Shown: positions 1-7,917 of the stretch, piece after piece
Layout of the letters: every line of letters starts with the position of its first letter
Position numbering within the stretch: position 1 is the first letter of the stretch
From: Cellvibrio sp. OA-2007
GTDB lineage: Bacteria > Pseudomonadota > Gammaproteobacteria > Pseudomonadales > Cellvibrionaceae
Reading direction: 5' to 3'
Assembly (NCBI RefSeq): GCF_000953825.1
Contig: NZ_BBUL01000093.1
Coordinates: 124,001-188,000, forward strand
DNA length: 64,000 bases
The notes under the pieces: generated by a model
Databases searched by the model: none
Told to the model about the DNA's origin: nothing
The model's input: only the letters and a program-made list of their open reading frames with translations
Program-made: the position numbers and the translations under genes

Positions 1-977
1 TGAGCCTGCATGGGTGCAAGCAATGCATTCACACGGCTCAGGCTCATAATCAAACGCACGCTGTAAGCGCCATCGAATTTTGTATTGGCAGCCTTGAGCC
101 AAAAATTACGCAGTGATTGAAAACCCACAGTGGACAATGCATCAATGTTGCGCAGAAATAAGGTGCCACTATTGGCATAGGTGTGCAGCGATTGCAGAAT
201 GCTTGCCGCTGCGCCCTCCTCCCATTCCTTGCAGTCAGATTCGATAAAGGGAGCGGTATCGGCGCGCGATAAACAATGCAGGCTGCGCGCCGCAATCACT
301 TTGCCGCAACCTTTATCGGCGCGGATCAATACCGGCTTACTCCCTTTGGCCAATTGATCAATCCGTTGATCCAATTGACGCAATGCTTTGCTATTGCCGA
401 TCCAGTAACTCTGGTCGCCATAAATATGGATCGCGCGATAGCGGGTTTGGTAGCGGCCAATAGTGCGAATAATTTCATCCGCCACCAGCGCCAGCTCTTT
501 CGCCAGCCACTCGGATTTAGCATCTGCACCCGACGTAGCGACGCCCGACGCAACCTGTGCAACCAAATACCCCAACCGCTGCGGCTGGCCTTGGGGTTGT
601 TTGAAATTGAGCGACAAACTAAATGCTGTCTCGGCCACAAAATCCTCAAAGGGCGAATGGTTCACCTCTTGGGTGGAGATAAAAAACTCTTCCACTCGCC
701 CGGCGGCGGCCAGCTGCAAATCCTGCACATCATTCACCAGCAATAAATGGCGATAGCCCTGATGCGTGACGCAGCGCAAAGTGATCGCCATATAGGCAAG
801 CCCCAAGCGCTCAGCCGCAGCGCGCAGGATAATTTTATTGAGCGTGATAAAACTTTTATTGACCGGTACCCACTTGGCAGTAGCGGACTGATTGAATCTA
901 TGAATAGCGCGGGCAACCGGTTTGTGGCTCTTGGTAGCTTGAAAGAGGGCAATCATGGCGACAGTCTCTTGATTCAT
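1..977 (-). CDS. Degenerate sigma-54-activator-like AAA protein (3' end beyond the window)
   Basis: The reading frame stays open on the minus strand from an ATG at 977 (alternative ATG at 956) to the window edge, so the C-terminus is missing. The N-terminal half resembles a GAF-type sensor region. The later part looks like a sigma-54 interaction AAA domain: YGDQSYWIGNSKALRQL is followed by a P-loop-like IRADKGCGKVIAARSLH and by SGTLFLRNIDALS where activators have SGTLFLDE(I/V). The acidic Walker B pair is thus changed to R-N and the P-loop is irregular, so ATP hydrolysis may be lost. It is divergent from the FHA and kinase genes, and the 173-bp gap to them should hold both promoters. The family call is an inference from motifs. 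Without the C-terminus I cannot tell whether a DNA-binding domain follows. Confidence 0.6.
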   Translation of the reverse strand, partial: MNQETVAMIALFQATKSHKPVARAIHRFNQSATAKWVPVNKSFITLNKIILRAAAERLGLAYMAITLRCVTHQGYRHLLLVNDVQDLQLAAAGRVEEFFISTQEVNHSPFEDFVAETAFSLSLNFKQPQGQPQRLGYLVAQVASGVATSGADAKSEWLAKELALVADEIIRTIGRYQTRYRAIHIYGDQSYWIGNSKALRQLDQRIDQLAKGSKPVLIRADKGCGKVIAARSLHCLSRADTAPFIESDCKEWEEGAAASILQSLHTYANSGTLFLRNIDALSTVGFQSLRNFWLKAANTKFDGAYSVRLIMSLSRVNALLAPMQA

Positions 978-1150
978 GCAGACAATAGATGGGAAAACTT
1001 GGGCATCTTGTGGCAATCTATAGCCCTTATAAGAATTTGCCTATTACAGGCTATTACACAGATTTGCGGCGCACGGGTAGCATTCAACAAAGGAGCTAAA
1101 GAATTGGCACCGTCGCTCGCTGGAGACGCTTACTTTTACGCGGAAAAACT

Positions 1151-2125
1151 ATGGCTTATTTGCTGGATGTCGCTGCAGAGAACTACTTTCCCCTCGCACC
1201 CCATCACACGTTTGGCAGACTCGCCGCAAGCGTGGATACACACATCAACAAACCCTACGTATCAAAACTACACGCGGCGATTGAATGGACCGGCAGCCAT
1301 TGGCGCCTGAAAAATCTCGGTCTCAACGGCACTTGGGTCAATGGCGACAACCTCAATCAGGGCGATACCCGCAACTTGAGCTTGCAGGATGAAATTCATT
1401 TCGCCGAGCAGACCGACCCGGGTTTTAAGGTGATCAATCTGGCACCGCCCGCCGATATGCTCTGGCCGCTGGATAGCAGCCCCGCAGACGTTGAACCGAT
1501 TTATCTCTCGCGCTACCACCTGCTGCCCGACGCCGAACAGCCGGAGCTTGCCCTGTTTTACAACGAGCGCGCCCAGCAGTGGCACTGCGAGGCACTGCAC
1601 CAGCAGAGCGAACACGAGCAGCCCGAACTCAACGATGGCGACCTGGTGCAATTCAACGATAGCCACTGGCAATTTGTGCGCGCACAGATTTACGGCCCGA
1701 CCGAGGCAAAATCCTCCCGCCACATCAATGATTACGAATTTATTTTTAATATGAGCTTGGATGAAGAAACCACCCAGCTCGAATTGCACCACCAGCAGAC
1801 GCTGGATTTGGCAGCGCGCACTCACCACTATTTGTTACTGCAACTCGCCCGCCACCGCGCGGAAGATGCCGAGCGCGGCTTGGATAGCAAAAGCCAGGGC
1901 TGGGTTTATGCCGACCAACTCGCCGCTGAATTAGGCGTAGATGGCACCCATATGAATATCCAGATTTTCCGCGCACGCAAACAACTCGCCGACAGCCTGC
2001 CCGATGCCGAAGGTCAGCAGTGCCTACTGGAGCGGCGCGGCGGTAAAATTCGTTTTGGCTGCGAAAAATTCAAAATCTACCGTGGCAACAAACTCACCCT
2101 TGTCTCACCACCTAAAAGCCGTTGA
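1151..2125 (+). CDS. FHA domain protein with C-terminal winged-helix-like domain
   Basis: The 324-residue protein starts with a forkhead-associated domain, a phosphothreonine-binding module. FGR is at about residues 21-23, VSKLHAAIEW at about 37-46, and NLGLNGTWVNG follows; these match the conserved GR, SxxH and NG positions of FHA domains. The last 100 residues (YADQLAAELGV, NIQIFRARKQLAD, LLERRGGKIRFG) resemble a winged helix of the transcriptional-regulator C-terminal type. There is no signal peptide or membrane segment. The kinase gene starts 7 bp downstream, so the two are very probably co-transcribed. I infer that the FHA domain reads phosphorylation by that kinase and that the winged helix passes it to DNA, but this is not shown by the sequence. 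Confidence 0.8.
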   Translation: MAYLLDVAAENYFPLAPHHTFGRLAASVDTHINKPYVSKLHAAIEWTGSHWRLKNLGLNGTWVNGDNLNQGDTRNLSLQDEIHFAEQTDPGFKVINLAPPADMLWPLDSSPADVEPIYLSRYHLLPDAEQPELALFYNERAQQWHCEALHQQSEHEQPELNDGDLVQFNDSHWQFVRAQIYGPTEAKSSRHINDYEFIFNMSLDEETTQLELHHQQTLDLAARTHHYLLLQLARHRAEDAERGLDSKSQGWVYADQLAAELGVDGTHMNIQIFRARKQLADSLPDAEGQQCLLERRGGKIRFGCEKFKIYRGNKLTLVSPPKSR

Positions 2126-2132
2126 ATGCTAA

Positions 2133-4454
2133 ATGAATAATTCCCTCCCCCCATCAACCAACGCAGCGCCGGCTGAACTGATTCAGCTCGGGCACTACGA
2201 GCTGCACGATTGTATTGGGCGCGGCGGCATGGGTTTGGTGTATCGCGCGCGCGACACGCGGCTGGATCGCCAAGTGGCGATTAAATGTTTGCGCACCGAA
2301 TTATTTGAACACCACTACGTCGAGCGATTTAAACGCGAAGCGCTGCTGCTGGCGAAATTAAACCACCCCAATATTGTGCAGATTTACGATTTTATCGAAG
2401 CACCCGACCAGCTCGCGCTGGTGATGGAATTGGTGGAAGGTCAAAACTTACAGCTGCACCTGCGTGAACATATTGTTCCCTTCGCGCAGCGCATGCGCTG
2501 GCTCACCGAAATCGCCCAAGGCCTCGCGGTTGCGCATGACGCCGGTATTATCCACCGCGATTTAAAAGCAGAAAATATTCTGATCAACCAGCGCCAGGTC
2601 GCCAAGATTACCGATTTGGGTATCGCCAAATCGCAAGACTACAACGCCACCCTGACCGATCACGTCGCCGGTAGCTATTGCTCCATGTCGCCCGAGCAGG
2701 CGATGGGCGAGGCCATCGATTTTAAAAGCGATTTATTTTCCTTCGGCATTTTGGCTTATCAACTGTTGTGCGGCGCCCATCCGTTTGGCGACACCAACAA
2801 TAAATTGCAATTAATGCAGCGGATTATTTCCCATCCGCCCATTGCGCCCAGTAAACACAATCCGAATTTGCCCGCCGAGATTAATGACTTGCTCGGTCAA
2901 CTGCTCAGTAAAGACCCCGCCAAACGCCCGGACAATACCCACTGGGTCGCCGCGCAGTTTGAAGCGTTAAGCCACCTACAACTGCAAAACGAATTTGCCA
3001 GCGATGAAACCCAAGCGCTGATTCCCAATGGCAGCGCGGCGAATCCATCGAATGTAAAACATACCGGGATTAATCGCGCCGTAAAAACGCAAGACCACCC
3101 CACCTTTGAAACACGCTTTGTTGCGGTTAATACAGCGCCGAAAAAATCGCGCTGGCTGTCGATTAAGAATTACGTGGCCGACAATAAAATCAGCGTGGGT
3201 TTTGGGTTATTCAGTGTGTTGATTGTTGCAGCGGTAGCGGTGTGGCAATTACAGCCATTTAAAACCAGCAATGACATCGCCGAAAACCTGACAGAAGAAC
3301 CCTATTCGCAAGCACGTGAATTTAATAAGGGAATTGAGGCTCTCAAGTTGTTTGACAGACCGGGTAGCCTGGAAGCAGCAGAAAAAAGTTTTAACAGAAT
3401 TCTGTTGCACACCCCTAACAACGCAGCGGCGGTTGCGGGCCTATCGTTGGTATACAGCTATCGCTACAGCGGCGATAGTGAAGATCCAATCTGGATGCAA
3501 AAAGCCGATGCAAGTGCGCAACAAGCGCTTCAATTAAATGCCCAACTTGCACTGGTGCATGTCGCACTGGGGCGCTTGCTTACCATTAAAGCCGAGCACG
3601 GCAAAGCCCTCGCCGCGTTTGCACAAGCACTCGTACTTGAACCGAAAAATATTTTTGCATGGCGAGGCAAGGTTTCTGCACTACGTTCGGCACATCGCTA
3701 TGACGAGGCGATTCAATTTGCACAACAAGGCTTGGAACAATTCCCGCAAGAGCGATTTCTTGCGGACGAATTAGGTAATGTCTACATTGATACTATCAAT
3801 TACACAAAAGCAGAAGAGGTTTTCCGACGAAGTATTCATATGCATCCCGATGCCGTTACCGCCTATGCGGGCCTCCATATTGCGTTAGAGCGCCAAAACC
3901 GCGCTGATGAAGCCATGCAAATTTTGCAGCAAGGTTTGCAAATAAGATCCAGTGCCGCACTCTATGGAAATTTAGGTAACGCCTTGTTTATACGAGGAAA
4001 TTACTTGGAGGCCGCCTCCGCATTTGAGGCGGCTGTATCACCCAGCACAGGTAATCCCGGCAACTATTTGGCTTGGGCTAATTTGGCAGATGTTCTGCTC
4101 TGGATTCCCGGACGAGGAGCTGAAGCGCAAAAAGCCTACCGCAAAGCACACGATTTATTAGTACCCATACTATCGAGAAGCCCTGATGATGTGACAATGA
4201 TTTCACGTATGGCACTCTACCTTGCTCGGCTGAATGATCGCACACAAGCAGAATCAATGTTAGAACGTGTAATTGCACTTTCACCAAAAAATGCCTATGT
4301 TCATTTTCGGGCTGGCTTAGCATATGAGCTGTTAGGTGAACGTGATGCTGCTCTTGCGTCACTCATCAAAGCAGTTGAACTTGGCTTTCCTGTGAAGCTT
4401 ATTCAAGCAGAGCCAGATCTGCTTGACCTGCGCCGATCTAGCGGTGTTTTTTAA
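2133..4454 (+). CDS. Transmembrane Ser/Thr protein kinase with C-terminal TPR repeats
   Basis: A 773-residue Hanks-type kinase. The glycine loop GRGGMG is at 29-34, the ATP-binding lysine K51 lies in VAIKC, the catalytic loop HRDLKAEN has D143, and the metal-binding motif reads DLG at 161-163 instead of the usual DFG, a known bacterial variant. APE appears as SPEQA. After the kinase domain and a linker, one membrane span lies near 354-374 (GLFSVLIVAAVAVW). The remaining 400 residues are tetratricopeptide-like helical repeats, probably periplasmic and protein-binding. The gene sits 7 bp after the FHA gene and 48 bp before a small gene with its own ribosome site. Function as a protein kinase is secure by family; its substrates are unknown. 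Confidence 0.9.
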   Translation: MNNSLPPSTNAAPAELIQLGHYELHDCIGRGGMGLVYRARDTRLDRQVAIKCLRTELFEHHYVERFKREALLLAKLNHPNIVQIYDFIEAPDQLALVMELVEGQNLQLHLREHIVPFAQRMRWLTEIAQGLAVAHDAGIIHRDLKAENILINQRQVAKITDLGIAKSQDYNATLTDHVAGSYCSMSPEQAMGEAIDFKSDLFSFGILAYQLLCGAHPFGDTNNKLQLMQRIISHPPIAPSKHNPNLPAEINDLLGQLLSKDPAKRPDNTHWVAAQFEALSHLQLQNEFASDETQALIPNGSAANPSNVKHTGINRAVKTQDHPTFETRFVAVNTAPKKSRWLSIKNYVADNKISVGFGLFSVLIVAAVAVWQLQPFKTSNDIAENLTEEPYSQAREFNKGIEALKLFDRPGSLEAAEKSFNRILLHTPNNAAAVAGLSLVYSYRYSGDSEDPIWMQKADASAQQALQLNAQLALVHVALGRLLTIKAEHGKALAAFAQALVLEPKNIFAWRGKVSALRSAHRYDEAIQFAQQGLEQFPQERFLADELGNVYIDTINYTKAEEVFRRSIHMHPDAVTAYAGLHIALERQNRADEAMQILQQGLQIRSSAALYGNLGNALFIRGNYLEAASAFEAAVSPSTGNPGNYLAWANLADVLLWIPGRGAEAQKAYRKAHDLLVPILSRSPDDVTMISRMALYLARLNDRTQAESMLERVIALSPKNAYVHFRAGLAYELLGERDAALASLIKAVELGFPVKLIQAEPDLLDLRRSSGVF

Positions 4455-4502
4455 TTATCGTAATATTCAAGAAAAGCCTAACCATGTAAGAAGGAGTAAG
4501 AG

Positions 4503-4922
4503 ATGGCAGATTATAGCTTTGCTTTGTTGTTCAATAAAAAACCGAAAAAAAATATAGTCACTGATACCGATTTTCAAGTAACCAATTTAACAACAAAAGA
4601 ACCCCTACCAACCAATCAAATGCCAGAGGAATTCTCCCCAGGCGACACGATTACATTTGTTGTAGCAAACAACACCAAGTGCAGTGAGATTAACAGTGCG
4701 TTATATACATCTTATCCTGTCAACGGCTCAATCGGCCCAAGCCCCTTTGCCCCCCCTTATGACAGAGCAAGCATTGACTTTATTGCTGAGGATTTATTCG
4801 GGAAACCGCTGGAAGTTGCTCACGAACGTAAGGGCTCTTGGATCTTTCATCTATTGGGGCTTTATACATACAAGGGTAAAAAAGCCGCCTATTACCTTGA
4901 CCCTGAGGTAACTACTGGCTAA
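4503..4922 (+). CDS. Hypothetical protein of the FHA/kinase cassette
   Basis: A 139-residue protein that I do not recognise. The start at 4503 follows a strong AAGAAGGAG ribosome site at about 4489-4497, so translation is likely. There is no signal peptide or membrane span. The central part (EEFSPGDTITFVVANN, then ASIDFIAEDLFG) looks like a small beta-rich domain, with one cysteine near residue 60. It is the last gene of the rightward FHA-kinase unit and is followed by a convergent glycosyltransferase gene. It could be a kinase substrate or a partner of the TPR domain; this rests only on position. Confidence 0.7.
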   Translation: MADYSFALLFNKKPKKNIVTDTDFQVTNLTTKEPLPTNQMPEEFSPGDTITFVVANNTKCSEINSALYTSYPVNGSIGPSPFAPPYDRASIDFIAEDLFGKPLEVAHERKGSWIFHLLGLYTYKGKKAAYYLDPEVTTG

Positions 4923-4949
4923 TTGCCAAGCTCGCATGCACTCGCTTAT

Positions 4950-6239
4950 TCAGGAGTGCACCGCGACTCTCCCAGCCACACTCTTTGATTCCACGCTCAA
5001 ACCTCTACCTACCTGCTCAACCAAATCACACGCATCCACAATCGCACTACTGTTTCTAACATCTGCAGAATAGTGCAGCAGTGCTCTAGAGCTTTTCGCT
5101 TTCTGCAACATATTGCCAATCATCGGAGCGACCTGCTCTGCTTTAAATTTCTCTGGCATTACATAAGTACCCAAGCCTAATTTATAAATGCGATCAGCAT
5201 TATCCGGTTGGTCGTATTTGATGGGGCGAATCAGTTGTGGAATTCCCGCTTTAATCGCTTGCGCCGTGGTGCCCATACCGCCGTGATGGATAATCGCCAG
5301 GGATTTTGCCAAAGCGTATTCAAAATCGATGTAATCCAGATGCAAGCAGAGCGCAGAACCTTGCAAGAGTTCTGCGCCGCTCGCCCCACCAACAAATACG
5401 CCGGGCACTTGTAATTGCTCGCAAATTTTTCGCCCTACGGCAAACAGCGACTCCACATCTTTCACGCCGGTGCCCGAGGTAAAAATCAGTGGCGCACCCT
5501 GTTGTTCAATAAAAGCATCTAATTCAGAGCGGCTATTCATACTGGCGCGATTCTGCAATGGAAACCCCACCAGTTTTAAATTCTTGGGCCAGTCTTTTGC
5601 GGGCATGCCAAACCATTCCGGGAAAAAACCAATTTGCAGTATTGCCGCAGATTCCGTTTGAAACACTAAAGGGCACTGCAAACGTTCACGGGTAGCAAGG
5701 TAGGCGGCGTTATGCTCCATTTTACAAAACACCTTGAAGCGGGTTTTGCGGTTGCGGCGCAATAAAAAGCGCACAATAAAACGCGGAATACTGGCGGGAA
5801 TTGCCCACTTCATTGGCGCTGGCGGGCTGTAGGCTGAAAATACAATGTTGGGTGATAACAGCATTTTTATAAAAGGAAGGCTGAATTTTTCCGCCGCTAC
5901 CCGCGCGCCGTTTTCTTCACCCAAGGCAAGCACCAGTGTATTTGTACCGGCCAGACTTTTTACATAATTGAAAGCAGGCTCAAACGCGGGAGCGTGATAG
6001 TGCGCAAAGTTGTCCGCGTGATTCCTTGGCTCCCAAGCCGTAACGCTATTACCTTTATGGTATTGCTCAATGGTGCCGACTGAAATGAATTCCAGCCCCG
6101 CTGCAACAATTCTGGGTTGAAAATAATCGTTGGATAAAAAGCTGACTTGGTAACCTCGCCGAAGCAATTCAATTCCCATCGCGACCATTGGGTCAATATC
6201 GCCACCGGTTCCCAGCGCATAAATCACAAACTGTTGCAT
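4950..6239 (-). CDS. UGT/MGT-type glycosyltransferase (GT1-like)
   Basis: The 429-residue protein has the two-domain GT-B layout of the GT1 and sterol/macrolide glucosyltransferase families. The N-terminal acceptor-side motif is ALGTGGDIDPMVAMGIEL, and the C-terminal sugar-nucleotide-binding signature HHGGMGTTAQAIKAGIPQL begins near residue 316, followed by the D-Q pair in KYDQPDNADRI. It probably moves a hexose from a UDP- or dTDP-sugar to a hydrophobic small acceptor at the cytoplasmic membrane; the acceptor cannot be read from sequence. Its ATG lies one base after the stop of the upstream AraC-type gene, so the two are translationally coupled and should share regulation. Confidence 0.85.
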   Translation of the reverse strand: MQQFVIYALGTGGDIDPMVAMGIELLRRGYQVSFLSNDYFQPRIVAAGLEFISVGTIEQYHKGNSVTAWEPRNHADNFAHYHAPAFEPAFNYVKSLAGTNTLVLALGEENGARVAAEKFSLPFIKMLLSPNIVFSAYSPPAPMKWAIPASIPRFIVRFLLRRNRKTRFKVFCKMEHNAAYLATRERLQCPLVFQTESAAILQIGFFPEWFGMPAKDWPKNLKLVGFPLQNRASMNSRSELDAFIEQQGAPLIFTSGTGVKDVESLFAVGRKICEQLQVPGVFVGGASGAELLQGSALCLHLDYIDFEYALAKSLAIIHHGGMGTTAQAIKAGIPQLIRPIKYDQPDNADRIYKLGLGTYVMPEKFKAEQVAPMIGNMLQKAKSSRALLHYSADVRNSSAIVDACDLVEQVGRGLSVESKSVAGRVAVHS

Positions 6240-6240
6240 A

Positions 6241-7443
6241 TTAGTTTCCGGCCACAGCCGCTGGCTGCTGGCGATACTCCGACGGCGTTTTGCCTACCAG
6301 TTTTTTAAAAAATGTATTGAATACCGATTTGCTGTTAAAGCCGACTTCCAGATAGATATCGGTAATGGTTTTGTCTTTGTTGGCTGGATCGATTAGGCGC
6401 TTTTGTGCCTCCTCAATACGATAACCATTAACAAATTCGTAGAAATTTAAATTGAAGTGGCGGTTGATAATCATCGACAAATCTTTTGCCGGAATCGCAA
6501 GGGTATCGGCGAGCATATCCAATGTTAATTCCGGGTTGAGATAGGTTTGTTGCGCGCGCATCAAGCCATCTATTTTTGCGGCATATTCCGGGTTGAGCAG
6601 TTTTTCCTGGGTGTTTTTCTTGGCGGGTTCTTTGGTGTCTTTTTGTTTTACCGCTTCAAAATTGCTGAAATAGCGCATGCTGGTAAAGACCAGAGTACAC
6701 ACCAATACAAACAGCGCGTAATAACCGCTCAAACCTATGTACTCGATGGGGTTGCCGTCAGGATCGGGATGCAGAAAATCGTATTGCACAAATAGACCCG
6801 CTATTTTGGCGAGGGCGAGAAAGGCCTCCATGCTGGTAACGAGGGTAAAACCTACCACTAGAATTTTGAGCCAGAGAATATCGACCTTTTCGATATTGGA
6901 GTGGGTATTTTTGAGTATGTCTTTGTATTTATAAATCAACAGAAAGCCCGCTACACAGTAACCCACCCGCAGGCATTTGATCAGCACATCCATACCTATG
7001 TAGCCGGGGCTGTAGACAAACGTTTCGGTATTTATCCACTCCTGCCGCAGTGCGCCGGGGAAGCGATAGAAGGCAAACACCATAAATAGCGCAAACAAGG
7101 CGAAGGGAATTAGGTGCAGATAATCTTTGGGGCGAAGGTGAAAATCGCGGAACACCAGTGACTTCACATAAAAGTAGAGCAACACAGCATCCAGATAATA
7201 GGCGAAGGCGCCGACAAAATAGACCTGCGGCCAATGCGCGCGCACCTGCAGTTTAAATTCCGCCCCCCAGAGGATGAGTTCGTGCAGAGGAATCAGTGCG
7301 TGCGCCACTAAAAAGGCGGCGAGAAAGTAGTTGCTGATGTTTTTAGGCGGATTGGTGGCGATGAGTAAAAGCGCAAAGCAGCAACAGAGCATTGCGGTCA
7401 TCAACAGGATGACATCGTGGAAGTTGAAAACTACCTGGTTCAT
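6241..7443 (-). CDS. AraC-family regulator with N-terminal membrane domain
   Basis: I chose the ATG at 7443 because GGGGAG lies just upstream; a longer frame to 7485 has no ribosome site. The 400-residue product has about seven hydrophobic segments in the first 260 residues (for example VILLMTAMLCCCFALLLIA). After a Lys-rich linker it ends with an AraC/XylS DNA-binding domain: LTLDMLADTLAIPAKDLSMI forms the first helix-turn-helix and ITDIYLEVGFNSKSVFNTFF the second. It should sense a signal in or across the membrane and act directly on DNA, without a phosphorelay. Likely targets are its own operon with the glycosyltransferase and perhaps the divergent GH5 gene across a 474-bp gap. Confidence 0.85.
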   Translation of the reverse strand: MNQVVFNFHDVILLMTAMLCCCFALLLIATNPPKNISNYFLAAFLVAHALIPLHELILWGAEFKLQVRAHWPQVYFVGAFAYYLDAVLLYFYVKSLVFRDFHLRPKDYLHLIPFALFALFMVFAFYRFPGALRQEWINTETFVYSPGYIGMDVLIKCLRVGYCVAGFLLIYKYKDILKNTHSNIEKVDILWLKILVVGFTLVTSMEAFLALAKIAGLFVQYDFLHPDPDGNPIEYIGLSGYYALFVLVCTLVFTSMRYFSNFEAVKQKDTKEPAKKNTQEKLLNPEYAAKIDGLMRAQQTYLNPELTLDMLADTLAIPAKDLSMIINRHFNLNFYEFVNGYRIEEAQKRLIDPANKDKTITDIYLEVGFNSKSVFNTFFKKLVGKTPSEYRQQPAAVAGN

Positions 7444-7578
7444 GGTTTCTCCCCAACACTTCTTATTTTTTACGGCTGCAATCATCTGCCACAGCCATTT
7501 GTTTCACGCCGGATACTATAGAAGATGAACAGCGTGGGCTATTGGTTTTTCTCTTCCCGCAGGCACCCTTGCTCAGAT

Positions 7579-7678
7579 GGATTCCGGTGTTGGCTCCGGG
7601 ACCGTCTGCGACATGGATGTCGCAGTCGAGCCTACAGGGATGTATTAACGGCGTGTCCTGGAGTCAATACCGGAAGCC
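7579..7678. repeat. Structured 100-bp intergenic repeat (copy 1)
   Basis: The ends are inverted copies: GGATTCCGGTGTTGGCTCC at 7579-7597 pairs with GGAGTCAATACCGGAAGCC at 7660-7678 (three mismatches). In the middle, GCGACATGGATGTCGC at 7608-7623 is a near-perfect palindrome, followed by GAGCCTACAGGGATGTA. The core recurs at 52255-52415 on the other strand. It lies in the 474-bp gap between the AraC-type gene and the first GH5 gene; I see no other gene there. No transposase is nearby, so it looks like a non-autonomous, dispersed palindromic element. Confidence 0.8.
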
Positions 7679-7681
7679 ATC

Positions 7682-7701
7682 GTGCTGGCACGTGAACCAG
7701 C
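7682..7701. promoter_or_regulatory. Candidate operator GTGCTGGCACG upstream of GH5 gene
   Basis: GTGCTGGCACG at 7682-7692 contains GCTGG, which is mirrored by CCAGC at 7697-7701. The same GCTGGCAC word appears twice upstream of the second GH5 gene (14588-14598 and, inverted, 14659-14669). A shared short palindrome-like word before two related glucanase genes could be a common operator. This is a pattern observation only. Confidence 0.3.
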
Positions 7702-7917
7702 GTACGACCATCTTTCCCGCACTCGAACCCGTTCGCATTCATCTTTTTTAAGTACCACTTTTACTCTCGAACGACAGCCTTTAATGCACCGGCTTATTCT
7801 CGCTGTCACGAAATCCAGCGCACACCAACACAGCGCATAACAACAGGGAATGCCGTAACGCGGAATCAGGCTTTCGTACTCTGTGGCAAATAACAATAAC
7901 TTTACAGGTACTCAACA

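Noticed and set aside
276-1310. Open plus-strand frames opposite the truncated AAA gene
   Set aside because: They are shadows; the minus strand encodes recognisable domain motifs through the whole stretch.
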